A model generated the notes under the pieces. That model was not told the origin of the DNA. It was given only the letters and a program-made list of their open reading frames with translations, and searched no databases. The position numbers were made by a program, and so were the translations under genes. From Paracentrotus lividus (lineage: Eukaryota; Echinodermata; Echinoidea; Camarodonta; Echinidae), in the NCBI GenBank assembly GCA_940671915.1, contig CALNVZ010000904.1, positions 1 to 64,000 on the forward strand: a stretch of DNA of 64,000 nucleotides, in the 5' to 3' direction. Below are positions 24,205-34,556 of the stretch, in pieces; the stretch's first letter is position 1; every line of letters begins with the position of its first letter.

Positions 24205-27200
24205 CTATATAATCTCAACATATGGGTCTGCATCCTTAACAGTTTCTTTCATTTCTGTAATATCAGTATCGCTAGGATGTCCATCTGTCTGGTCATATAT
24301 CCTTGACGAGTAATGAGTTTCTCCTTGCGATGTAACGTCTGTTGGTTTGATATTCTCGATGTCATGGTAAAAACTGGAATCTTTATCTTTCAAACTAGAG
24401 GTATTTAACGAAGGTATATCGTGTGTGTTCTGCTTGCGTTTGTCGTACTTTTGGGACCTGTATACAAAAAGAAATGAGTAGTTCATATATTACAAAAAAT
24501 AAGAAGATACATTAACAGAGTTCCCGGATTGAAGAGACTAAAGAAAATCAAAATTGAAAAAGACTTTTTTTCTCTCTCTCTTAATCACTGCAAAACTTGA
24601 CGTCCGAATGAGATGGTAATACTCACTTCCGAATTGCAATGTAATACATAAGCCAGGCGACATTTGTTCCGATCAGGAATATAATGACCATTCCTTCTCC
24701 TACTGCAACACCTAGACCTTTATAGAAAACAAAAACAGTGCAATCCGATCAAAATAACTCCCGTTATTGCAAAAAAGCTAATGCGTGTATTTTTTCATAA
24801 TAACACAATTAAGCCTTTTATATGTTGTCATTCATGGCCAGAGATTTGTCGAATATATATTCTAAAAGAGGAGACTTGTTCTTTTCATTCCTGAGATCAG
24901 TTAAGTCCCAGACAGGGACACTGTTTAAACAAATGGGCGACAAATGAACAAAGGCCCATAAAAATGAAATTTTAAGAGGTGGTGATTGGCAGTGAATAGC
25001 ATTATTATGGAGGAGTCATATTTCTCCCCAAACTGTTAACGTGTTTCCATTATCCTTGTGGCAAATTAAAAATAGTCATAAGGAACCATCAGAAAGGCTA
25101 ATGAAAGAAACATCGCGCACAAAAGAGAAATTCTTTTACGTCGTTGCTTAGGAGGATGCGTGTAAAAATCAGAGGTCGTGAATATCCAGTAAGTTGTAAT
25201 AGAAGTGTGAACATTTCGATTTCTATTGTAAACTACAGTATATTTATTGCAAAAAATGTAACTGCAATTTTGGAATTCGTTGAAATAAACTTGCATTAAA
25301 TCGTCTTTGCAATACGGGACTAATATAAATTCTTCCTTGGCAAACGACAGAAATAAATGTATCTTCTTCTGAATATTTTTATAGTTCATTTTGTCTTTCA
25401 TTGTAGTGCTACCTTTCGGGCCATTTTTAATGGAAATAGGTAAACAGTTTGAGGAGAAATATGAGTCCTCCTTAGTAATTTTAGTCACTGAAAATCCAAA
25501 CCTCTTGAAATTTCATTTTTAGGGGCCTGTTTTTTTTTTGTGTCGCCCCTTTGTTTAGAAAGTGCCCCTGTCTGGGTGTTTACTGATATCAGGAATGAAA
25601 AGGGACAAGTCTCCTCTTTCAGAATATACACAAATATCTGACAAATCCCTGGCCATGAATGAAATATGACAACATAACTTTCTAAAAGTCTAGTAAATAA
25701 GAAAGATACACGCATCTAGCTTTGTTGCAATACCAGTGCTAAGGAAGTGTATAGTACTGTCTTTGGAATGGTAAATTTTCAATTGATCTAAACCCACTTT
25801 GACTAATGACCGTTTGGCCTCATCTCACATGGTCTAATTATATTTCGTCTACAACCAGTTTGTCTAAATGTCACTTCGCCTATTAACCATTTCGTCTAAA
25901 TCCCATTTGGTCTAAGGTCCATTTTGTCTATTATCTAATATTGGTCCATCACAATTTGGTCGATTACTGTACATGACAGGAAATATTGGGAATTAGACGA
26001 AAAGGCAATTAGACCAATTGGCCTTAGACGAATCGGCAATTAAGCCTAGTTGTCATTGGACCAAGTGATAATTAGATCAAGTATGTATTAGACATATAGG
26101 AATAACATTACTCTCAACACCTGGGAAGGTTTTCAACAGAATATACTTCTCAATAGGATGAGGGACGCGGTTGACCCCCAGCTCAGAGACCAACAAGCAG
26201 GATTTCGATCACGCAGATCATGTGCTGATAAAGTTGCCATTCTGCGCATAATCATTGAGCAGTCACTTGAGTGGAACTCTCCCCTATATGTAAATTTCAT
26301 TGATTATGAAAAGGCGTTCGACAGCGTGAACCGACCAACACTCTGGAAGCTTATGAGACACTATGGGCTGATGGGATACATTACCAATCTTGTGAAGAAC
26401 TCTTATCAGGGATTGTCTTGCAGGGTAATTCATGGAGGGCAGCTGACAGATGCATTCAGCGTGAAGACAGGAGTTAGACAAGGATGTCTCCTCTCACCCT
26501 TTCTATTCTTACTCGCCATCGACTGGATTATGAAGTCCTCTACTACTCAAAGGAGGAATGGAATCCAGTGGACTCTATGGCAGGAACTGGATGATCTTGA
26601 TTTTGCAGATGACATCGCCCTGCTATCACACACTCACAAACAGATGCAAGACAAAACAAATATCATTAGGGAAAAGTCTGGTCGGCTTGGACTAAATATC
26701 AACCAAGCGAAGAGCAAGATCTTGAGAGTCAACTCTTCCAATCAAGCTGCAATCAGGGTTCAGGATAAACCACTGGAAGAGGTTGAAAGCTTTACCTGTC
26801 TGGGAAGCAACGTAGATAAACAAGGGGGAACTAACAGATGCAGATGTGAGGATAAGGATTGGATAAGCAAGGGGAGCATTTCACCAGCTAAACAACATAT
26901 GTCGATCCAAGAAACTGCCAAGGAAAATTAAGCTACGCATCTTCAACATAGTTGTAAAGCCAGTCCTTCTGTATGGTGCAGAAACATGGAGAACCATTGT
27001 ATCCATTATTATGAAATTACAGACCTTCATCAATACATGTCTTAGGCGTATACTCAAGATCTTCTGGCCTGAGGTTATCAGGAACCAAGACTTGTGGGAG
27101 CTTGCACACCAACAACCCATTGAGACGGAGCTCTTACAGAGACGATGGAGGTGGATTGGCTATACCTCAAGAAAACCGATGCCTAACATAACCAGACAGG

Positions 27201-30200
27201 CATTGACATGGAACCCTCAAGGGAAAAGGAAGCGGAGAAGGCCTCGAAACTCATGGCGCAGAGACTTGGAGGCAGATACTATGAGGATAGGCCGCTCATG
27301 AAGAGAACTGGAGATGCTGGCTCAGGACTGCTCTGCCTGGAGAAATTTTGTTGACGGCCTATATCCCAAGGAGGGGCGATAGGCGTAAGTAAGTAAGTAA
27401 TGTTTCAGACAAAATGGTAGTTATACCAAACTGTTACTGTTAGGGTACCATATTGGTTTAGCCCACGGGGTATTTGACGATCAAAGAATTGGGCCAACTG
27501 CTGTTAGACCAAGTGGATATAAACCTTTGAAATGTTTAACCTTTATTTTGGATAATTGTTTTATATTGTTGTTAACTTCGAATACGGGTTGAGTGCCAAT
27601 TACTCCTGGATACGCAAAACAAATTAAATTTGTACAAAATACTTACAAGAACAATTGCCAGATTGTTGAATCGTTGGTGTTGGTGTTATAGTACGGGAAT
27701 CACTCGTCATTCTTGTATTGAGTTCACTAGGTTGATTCGTCGTCACAAACATTGGTGTGGTAACGGTCCCCTTGCTTGTTTGAGGGAACTCCCTGGTCGA
27801 TCCAATGCTAGACGTCGTTCTGTCAACACCAACTGATCAAAACAAGTTGTATGAATCAAGTATTATGACATGGTCAATAATATTATGTGTTATCTTTAAC
27901 GATATCATCAGGCCTATGTAATGCCTTCTCAAAAGGTAATCTTTCTTATTTTTCCTTTCCTTAACTTCCTTAACCTCTCCCAATGTAATAATAATAATAC
28001 TTAATACTTATACTGCGCTTACAATTGCACATAAAATAATAATAATGCAAAGCAAATATGTAATGTTGATGAATGTTTTTAAAATCAAACTACAGGTTAC
28101 CGATGTGTTGGCTCAATGGATAGAGCGTCCGCCTCATAATCGGGAGGTCATGGGTTCGAGCCCCGGCCGCGTCATACCCAAAGACGTTAACAAATGGTAG
28201 TTGCTGCTTCCCTGTTGGGCGTTCAACAAGAGGGGGATAGAGCAATGTCCTTCTGGCGCTGCTCAGCGGCTGCCGGGCCCACGAGAAAAGGGGCAAAATA
28301 AATATCCGTTTCGGACAATAAAATTTGGAGCATTTAAAAAAAAAAAAAATTTAAAAATAGTTGTGTGTTAAGAGCCTTTTTGAAGGTTTCAACTGAAGGG
28401 GACTGTGTAATAGAGAGTGGTAATATAATCCAATGTTTTGAAGCAGATACTGTAAATGTGTGCCCTTATCTTCTGGGTATTCGTCGCAGTGGCGGATCCA
28501 AATAGGAGTTGAGGGGATACACCCCCCCCCCCTTCCCCTCCCCCCGATCTCAAACCACTTATTGATTGTAAATGTTGAAACTTTTGTTTTCAAATCATGG
28601 ATATTGCATAGCGGATTTCTCGTAGTTTCATGAGTATCATATTTATTATGTACGCGTTACATGTCTAATTACACATACTGGTGAAACCAGCTTTTATGAT
28701 ATTCTCACTCTTCAGCTCTCATTATGGTCACCATTCCATGTCCATTTTCAATTCCATCACTATACAGTGTGTCCCACAAAAAATGCTAATGGCACTTTAG
28801 ATGGGTATAATATTAAATTTACAAAACTATATTGTTTATAACTCTACACCCGTAAAGTACCATTCGTTTTCTGCAACTGGATGAAATTTAATGTGATATG
28901 GTCCAATAATCACAAAGATATGAGCATTTTTTCATCAAACATCAGGAAACCTCTCCCTCGAAGTTTGTATTCAGTAGTACCGGGTATATCGAATAAAAAA
29001 AAATCTAAGTTTGATCATTAATAATTCGAAAAATATTTCAGTAGTATTTATGAAATTTATATCTCTGTAAAGTGCAACTCATTAACATTCTAATGATATG
29101 TCCTTCAGCTCACCAATATTACGCATCGCTGAACCTCATTGTTCTGAAAAGGTCTTTCAAAATTGTGAGTGCTTCACTTTCACGCTCATTGATGATCAAA
29201 GTTAGGATTCCTCTTAGTATTTTGAAAAACGCATCTCAAGGAGCACGAAAGTGAACACTCACAATTTTGCAAGACTTTTTCAGAACAATGGGGTTCAGCG
29301 ATGCGTGGTATTGGTGGGCTGAGAGACATATCATTAGAATGGTAATGAGTTGCAATTTACAGTGATATACACCTCATAATCACTACTGAAATATTTCTCA
29401 AATTATTAATGATCAAACTTTGGTTTCTTTTATTTGATATACCCGGTACTACTGAATACAAACTTGGAGGGAGAGGTTTCCTGATGTGTGATGAAAAATT
29501 GCTCATATCTTTGTAATTATTGGACCATATCACATAAAATTTGATCCATTTGCAGGAAATGAGTAGTAGTTTACTCGTGTAGAGTTATAATTAATATGAT
29601 ATTGTAATTTTAATATTATACCCATCTAAAGTACCATTAGCATTTTTGTGGGACACACTGTACATGTTAAGTTCGATGTTGTCGAATCGTTGCAAAATTT
29701 CATACCTTTTAAGATAATATTTATGCATACTTACTAGTGAATACTGCTATGTATCCTGACCCACCACAGCTCTCGGTGTGGTCACCTAAACATTGAACAT
29801 GGCACAGGGAATCTTCCATCCTGCCTCCATGTCGGGCATAGTCATCACTAGCTTCACCACAGTAGCATTCATGTCCGTTATGAACTCCAGCGTATGTATA
29901 ATTAGATGTGGTTGAATCTTTACAAAATGTAATGCACTTCAGGATTGTCATCCCTGGATCATTTTGCATGAAATCACCTGGTAACGCTCTGTCATTCAGA
30001 TTGTCCATAAAGCATCCAAGGTACCCCTCGTCTATGAAAAAATCACATGACACGTCAATTGAAAATTACTGTAAGGGCCTATCTTGTGAAGCCTCATTGA
30101 AAATGAAGCATAATAGCAATTTATAATCTACAGTGTAATACAACAATGTATAATATCTCAATATAAACGTAGGACAAGAAAATACTGTTTCATGCATCCC

Positions 30201-32872
30201 AGATATCTATCAACTAAGGTGAAATTATAATAACGAGTATCATACCAACTAAGAAATACAATATTCAAAGTTAAAAGTATTCGTATTAATGTCGTTATAG
30301 TAATATAATACTCTACATTACATGTATGTCAGACTATATACACTCACTTAGCACTGGTATTGCAACATAGCTAAATGCGTGCATTTTTGCCTATTTCCAA
30401 GTCTTTTATATGTTGTCATTTTTTATTCAAGGCCAGAGATTTGGAGAAAATTTTTGTATACTCTGAAAGAGGGGACTTGTCCCTTTTTATTCCCGAGATC
30501 GGTAAATATTCAGTCAGGGGCACTTTTTTTAAACAAAGGGGCGACAATTGAACAAAGACCCCTAAAAATGAAATTTTAAGAGTTAGGGATTATTAGTGAA
30601 TAAAAGTATTAAAGAGCAGTCATATTTCTCCGAAAACTGTTAACATTTTACCATCATGCTTGTGGCAAGTTAAAAATTGCCAAAAAGGTAGCACTACAAT
30701 GAAAGACAAAAGGGGGAACACCGGAAGAAGATACATTATTTCTATTGTTGCCAAGGAAAAATTAGTCTCGTATTGCAGAGACGATTTAATGCAAGTTTAT
30801 TCCACCGAATTCCCAAATTGCTGTTGAAAGATTGTAGTAAATATAATGTCGTTTACAGTAGAAATCAAATTATTTACACTTCAATTATATTTTACTGGAT
30901 ATTCACGACCTCTGATTTTGCCACGCATCTTCCTGAGCAATAGCATAACAGATTTTTTTCTTCTGTGCGTGATGTTTCTCTCATTAGCCTTTCTGATGGT
31001 TCCTTATGACTATTTTTAATTTACCACGAGGATAATGGAAACAGGTAAACAGTTTGCAGAGAAATTTGACTCCTCCTTCATAACTTTATTCACTGATAAT
31101 CCCTTCCTCTTAAAATTTCATTTTTAGGGGTCATTGTTCATTTGTCCCCCTTTGTTTAAAAAAAAGTGCCCGGGTCTGAGTATTTACTGATCTCAGGAAT
31201 GAAAAGGGATAAGTCTCCTCTTTCAGAATATTAAAAAAAAAAATCGCAAAATCTCTGGCCATGAATGAAATATGACAATATATAAATATATAAATATATG
31301 TAAATATGAAAAAATGCACGCATTTAGCTATCTTGCAATACCAGTACGCTTACTATGACACGAGGCTGCAGCTCCTGCCGTCGATGAACAGTCTGTGTTA
31401 AAAACCATACACTGAGACAAATCAGGTTCATCTGAAATATATACATTAAACATCCTAATATTAATGTGTAGCTTAACTTTAGGGGAAATTATTTTACCTC
31501 CCGCCATAGTTCTGAAAAAGCTCGATCAATCAAGCCTCAAGTTCAATCAAATCAGCAACAAACGAAAGCATTAAATCAATCAGAGGTAAGTTAGTGAACT
31601 TACAAGTTAAATCTATGAAATGTTCATTTGTAAGGCGCTTTTTTAAAGAATTATATCATTGTCAATAGACGGCGCTCGATCTGCTCTTCAGATTTTGACC
31701 GGCTAAGATTCAACGTGTAAGAAGTTGGTGTAACGGAATATTTCATAACATCCCAATACATTTATGATTGATATTATTTAATCGTCCCGAAACTAGAAGC
31801 GAACTTTATTGAAAAACAGCTCTTATTTATAACGTAGCCTGTGGATTATGCAAAACAAAAACGAGTCAGAAATGATTCAATAAAAATTTGAGCAGAAAGC
31901 TAACAATGATAATCTTGACTTCGAATTGGGTTTATATTAATTACGTTTATAGTAGAAGTTTATTATTTGTTCTCGAAATATTTAAATGATTATGAAAATA
32001 AATGCATTCACACTTAAAAAAATTAAGAGCAATTGACGATAGAGTTGTGTCAAAAATATGTTAAATACATTTGTCGTAAATTCCGTGCTTACCACCGGTA
32101 CATTGCAGTCCTGTGGTAGGAGGACCTGCAGTCCTTCCATACTGTGTGTCTTGTATCGCTCTACTTGCTCCTGGGAATCCTAACTGCCTGCAGATAACGA
32201 TGACGTCACTGATACCGAGGTTCGTCCCACATGTTGTCTCCCATAAACCGTTGTCTCGTTTGTATTCAACTGTACCTTTATTAGAGGGTGGACCGCCGAA
32301 GAGTCGTACATCTATCGCAATCAAATTTATAAGCAAAACAACATATTTATCCCCATATACCGAAAGCACCAATCAAAACCAATGCTACCACGTGCAATAA
32401 TTTTTTTTTTCTTCTTCTCCTTTTGTTACCACTTGAAATCACTTTTGGGCAATGATGGGGTGACAGTAAAATCCGTCTCCCACAGAAGTAATATATTTTT
32501 GATCCTATATATACAAAATTGAATGACATGTCAGATTTTTTCTATTAAATTATATCAAAACAGTTCAACTACCTTATTTTGCGACTACATTGCCATGATA
32601 GGTGAGACTACACCACCAATGAATGAATGTTTTTAACAGAAATATGGCGCAATATAAATGCTGTGGATCATCATCATCATCATCAAAATTACATAAAGGT
32701 TATTTTTTTTAATCATGTTTATTATCAAGCCTCTAACTAAACTTCTTTTACCGTTATTGTACCTAAAGTCTCACTTAGTCCCACCTGTTATAACACATCT
32801 AACCATCATGTGAGTGCTACATTGTGAGAAGAGGATCATCAGCATCACGTGGTTGATACTTGTCCAATTCAT
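24205..32872 (-). CDS. SRCR-WSC type I membrane receptor, gene B (complete)
   Basis: Seven minus-strand exons: 32872-32785, 32311-32093, 31431-31354, 30031-29735, 27832-27647, 24717-24627, 24457-24205. Lengths 88, 219, 78, 297, 186, 91 and 253 bp sum to 404 codons with stop, and all phases agree (1,1,1,1,1,2). Residues 1-29 hold the signal peptide. About 30-128 is a six-cysteine SRCR domain, about 129-227 an eight-cysteine WSC domain (DEGYLGCFMDN...CYCGEASDD) and about 228-289 a Ser/Thr-rich stalk. About 296-318 is a TM helix (VIIFLIGTNVAWLMYYIAI). The 84-residue tail has YHDI and a terminal YVEII, both YxxI-like. Likely role: cell-surface recognition with SH2-linked signalling; this is inferred from domains. 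Introns hold a LINE, a SINE and three other transposons. Confidence 0.9.
24760..25735. mobile_element. Fold-back element, copy 1, in a gene B intron
   Basis: The left 300-odd bp (GGCCAGAGATTTG, GAGGAGACTTGTTC, CAGACAGGGACAC, ATGAAATTTTAAGAGG) recur inverted at the right, ending in TTGCAATACCAG. The left tip has lost the CTGG of that terminus. The interior is non-coding. It is the same family as 30350-31347, with the centre in opposite orientation. Confidence 0.75.
25790..26100. repeat. Inverted array of TTTGGTCTAA-type motifs
   Basis: From 25790 to about 25970 the sequence repeats forms of ATTTGGTCTAA and TTTNGTCTA every 15-20 bp. From about 25985 the complement (TTAGACCAA, TTAGACGAA) takes over, making a degenerate hairpin. 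Similar motifs resume at 27405-27530 after the LINE, so the LINE appears to have landed inside this array. Confidence 0.65.
26101..27398 (+). mobile_element. 5'-truncated RTE-like LINE
   Basis: This is the 3' part of a non-LTR retrotransposon inserted antisense to gene B in the intron between the stalk and TM exons. It begins inside the reverse transcriptase and ends after the C-terminal domain with GGCGTAAGTAAGTAAGTAA, a short tandem tail of the kind RTE elements carry. TTTGGTCTAA-type repeats border it on both sides. Confidence 0.8.
26158..27298 (+). pseudogene. RTE-like reverse transcriptase, 3' part
   Basis: The frame from 26158 (257 codons) reads DQQAGFRSRRSCADKVAILR, NFIDYEKAFDSVNRPTLWKL, TGVRQGCLLSPFLFLLAIDW and LDDLDFADDIALLSH, with the catalytic FADD box. 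A frame change near 26835 separates it from the end domain at about 26850-27298. That part has RTGFTT-region text, FINTCLRRILKIFWPEVI and RRWRWIGYT, then ALTWNPQGKRKRRRPRNSWR. The endonuclease is missing, so the copy is dead on arrival. Confidence 0.85.
27405..27640. repeat. Right part of the TTTGGTCTAA-type array, then intron
   Basis: Motifs such as CAGACAAAATGGTAGTTATA, GGTTTAGCCC and TTAGACCAAGTGG continue to about 27530. The remainder up to the gene B stalk exon is plain intron. Confidence 0.5.
28099..28349 (+). mobile_element. tRNA-derived SINE
   Basis: The head (28102-28176) folds like a tRNA: an A box TGGCTCAATGG, an anticodon region CCTCATAAT (CAT, Met-like) and a B box GGTTCGAGCCC. 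The acceptor arms GATGTGT and GCCGCGTC pair imperfectly. A tRNA-unrelated body follows (CTTCTGGCGCTGCTCAGCGG, CGTTTCGGACAATAAAATTT) and then an A-run at 28336-28349. RNA polymerase III would read it from the internal boxes. It lies antisense to gene B in an intron. Confidence 0.85.
28490..28555. mobile_element. Fragment with a GTGGCGGATCC end
   Basis: CAGTGGCGGATCC resembles the ends of the hAT-like elements at 1080 and 21361, followed by C-rich runs. The opposite end is not visible, so it is a fragment. Confidence 0.4.
28765..29660. mobile_element. Palindromic mariner-type element
   Basis: The ends CAGTGTGTCCCACAAAAAAT and ATTTTTGTGGGACACACTG lie between TA dinucleotides (28763-28764 and 29661-29662). 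Almost the whole element is one imperfect palindrome with arms of about 430 bp around about 29210; matching pairs include TACCGGGTATATCGAATAAA with TTTGATATACCCGGTA. No coding remains. A copy of the inner arm sequence is present at 46933-47987. Confidence 0.85.
30350..31347. mobile_element. Fold-back element, copy 2, beside a gene B splice donor
   Basis: Termini ACTGGTATTGCAA and TTGCAATACCAGT, with inverted arms of roughly 330 bp (for example GAAAGAGGGGACTTGTCCC with its counterpart GGATAAGTCTCCTCTTTC). The unit is about 1 kb and non-coding. Copy A of the duplicated block lacks it. Its right tip ends only a few bases from the donor of the gene B exon 31431-31354. Confidence 0.8.
31432..32092. 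other. Intron splitting the SRCR domain of gene B
   Basis: It aligns with 14211-14864 in gene A. No extra feature seen. Confidence 0.6.
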
Positions 32873-33154
32873 GTCCACTGTCTAGTTGCAGAAGTCTCTC
32901 TGTGAAATCTTAATCAGCTTTAACCTCCTTCTAAAAAGCATATAGTGGGAAAATCGAATTCAATATCGCTATATTTAAAAAAAAAAATTGGGTTCGTGTG
33001 ATCGTTTAATCGAAAAACAAAATAAAAATAAACAAACAGAATCAGGTGTCCAAGACGATTTGAAATGGTCCTAGAAACATATATATTTCCCCCCCCCCCA
33101 TTCATAGTTACACGTTTACGTGTCATGGAGATAAGAAGATCCCTTTTTATTTAT

Positions 33155-34178
33155 GGGCAAGTCCACGCTATTTGTTCCCGAGATGGTGATTTTTTGACTT
33201 TTTGACCATTTTTGTGTCAAGTGTGTCAGTGGGTTTGTAAAGGTATACATAATGTGTCATATATCACCATAAAGGGTATGAAATGAACGTAATGCAAATG
33301 AGGTCAAAAAGTCATTTCAAGGTCATATGACGTCACAAGACTCATTAATATTCATGAAAAATATATATAAAATGCATTAAAAGTGCTATTTTCAACCATT
33401 TAAAAAAAAGGTTTGTCATAGGAGTACAACCAAAAAGTAAGTATTTTCTGTTTTTATATTTTTTTTGTTAACTGTGGTGAAAATATCACAAACCTAGCAC
33501 ATAACTTTTCATATATTTAGACTTATAATATTCAGGTCTCAGAAATAGTCTCATAAAAGTTACTGAGCTGATGTAAAATCATACATTTTTATTACCCACC
33601 CTCCCACCTTTAGAAATGAAACAAAATAAGTTGTTCTTACATTTGTGTTTTGTATTATGTTTCTTTTGTTTTATCAGAGAGATTTTTTTAACAAAAGATA
33701 TTGCTACGGCTTGGCTACACCAATTGTTTGATAAAAAATATTGCAGGGAATAATTGTCCCGTGTATTACTGTCCCGTTTAAATTTGTTACCTAACATAGT
33801 TTTTAAAGCTTGACCTTTGTCAGAAAAGTCGAAGTTGTATTAACGTTAAAATATGTCCTTACAATGTTTATTACATGTTTAAGAGGATATGACTCTGCAA
33901 ATTTAGATGTACTTTCTTAATTCAGAGTTATATGTGAACAAAATCAAAATTTGAAAACACCATTTTTTTGCGGTCCCGTTTGTTACCGACGAATAAATGA
34001 TCATAAAATAATTATGAATTGAGTTATTACAACTATTATTTATGTTTTTGTTGAACATTCTCAGTACCTTCAGGAAGATGCCAAAGGATTGAGATTTCAT
34101 TTCAGATTTTTCAAACAAGCCCTATTTTTGGCTCTGAATGTCCCGTTTGTTACCGCGCAAAATAGCTTGGACTTGCCC
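33155..34178. mobile_element. 1.0-kb TIR element with GGGCAAGTCC ends
   Basis: Inverted ends GGGCAAGTCCACGCTATTT and AAATAGCTTGGACTTGCCC, with TTAT on each side (33151-33154 and 34179-34182). Copy A at about 15885 shows the uninterrupted site. The interior repeats the phrase GTCCCGTTTGTTACC (33964 and 34139) and related forms but has no long open frame. The superfamily is unknown to me. Confidence 0.8.
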
Positions 34179-34556
34179 TTATATAATCTCAATAATTTCG
34201 GACTCATCAATGATATCTTTTACACAAACACAGTCAATCGATCCTAAATACTGTCGCAGGACATTGTGCCCACTCGTATTTAAAAGGGGTCACTTAGCGT
34301 TTTTTAAAACGAAGGGCCTGAGCCGATCTTGGGGCTGATCAGACCTTAATATCACAGATCTATTGTCATATTCGATTTTTGTACATGTTGCTGAAAAGAA
34401 AAATGGTGATTAACCCCCACCAATGCCCCGACCAACCCCCCCCCTCTCCCTGTCTCACACCCCTTGTTATAGACCTTGCTACCAATTCTGTCTGTATATC
34501 TTCACCAATGCATTCAGTGATTTTATTATCATACACGTTATATGGAAATTGCTTAA

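Noticed and set aside
25066-25488. 140-codon minus-strand frame
   Set aside because: It lies inside fold-back element copy 1, and the sister copy does not keep it open.
28102-28176. Functional tRNA-Met gene
   Set aside because: The acceptor arm pairs imperfectly and a tRNA-unrelated body plus A-tail follows, so it is a SINE head.
32061-32372. Same apparent Met start for the gene B SRCR
   Set aside because: It is intronic for the same reason; the true start is at 32872.
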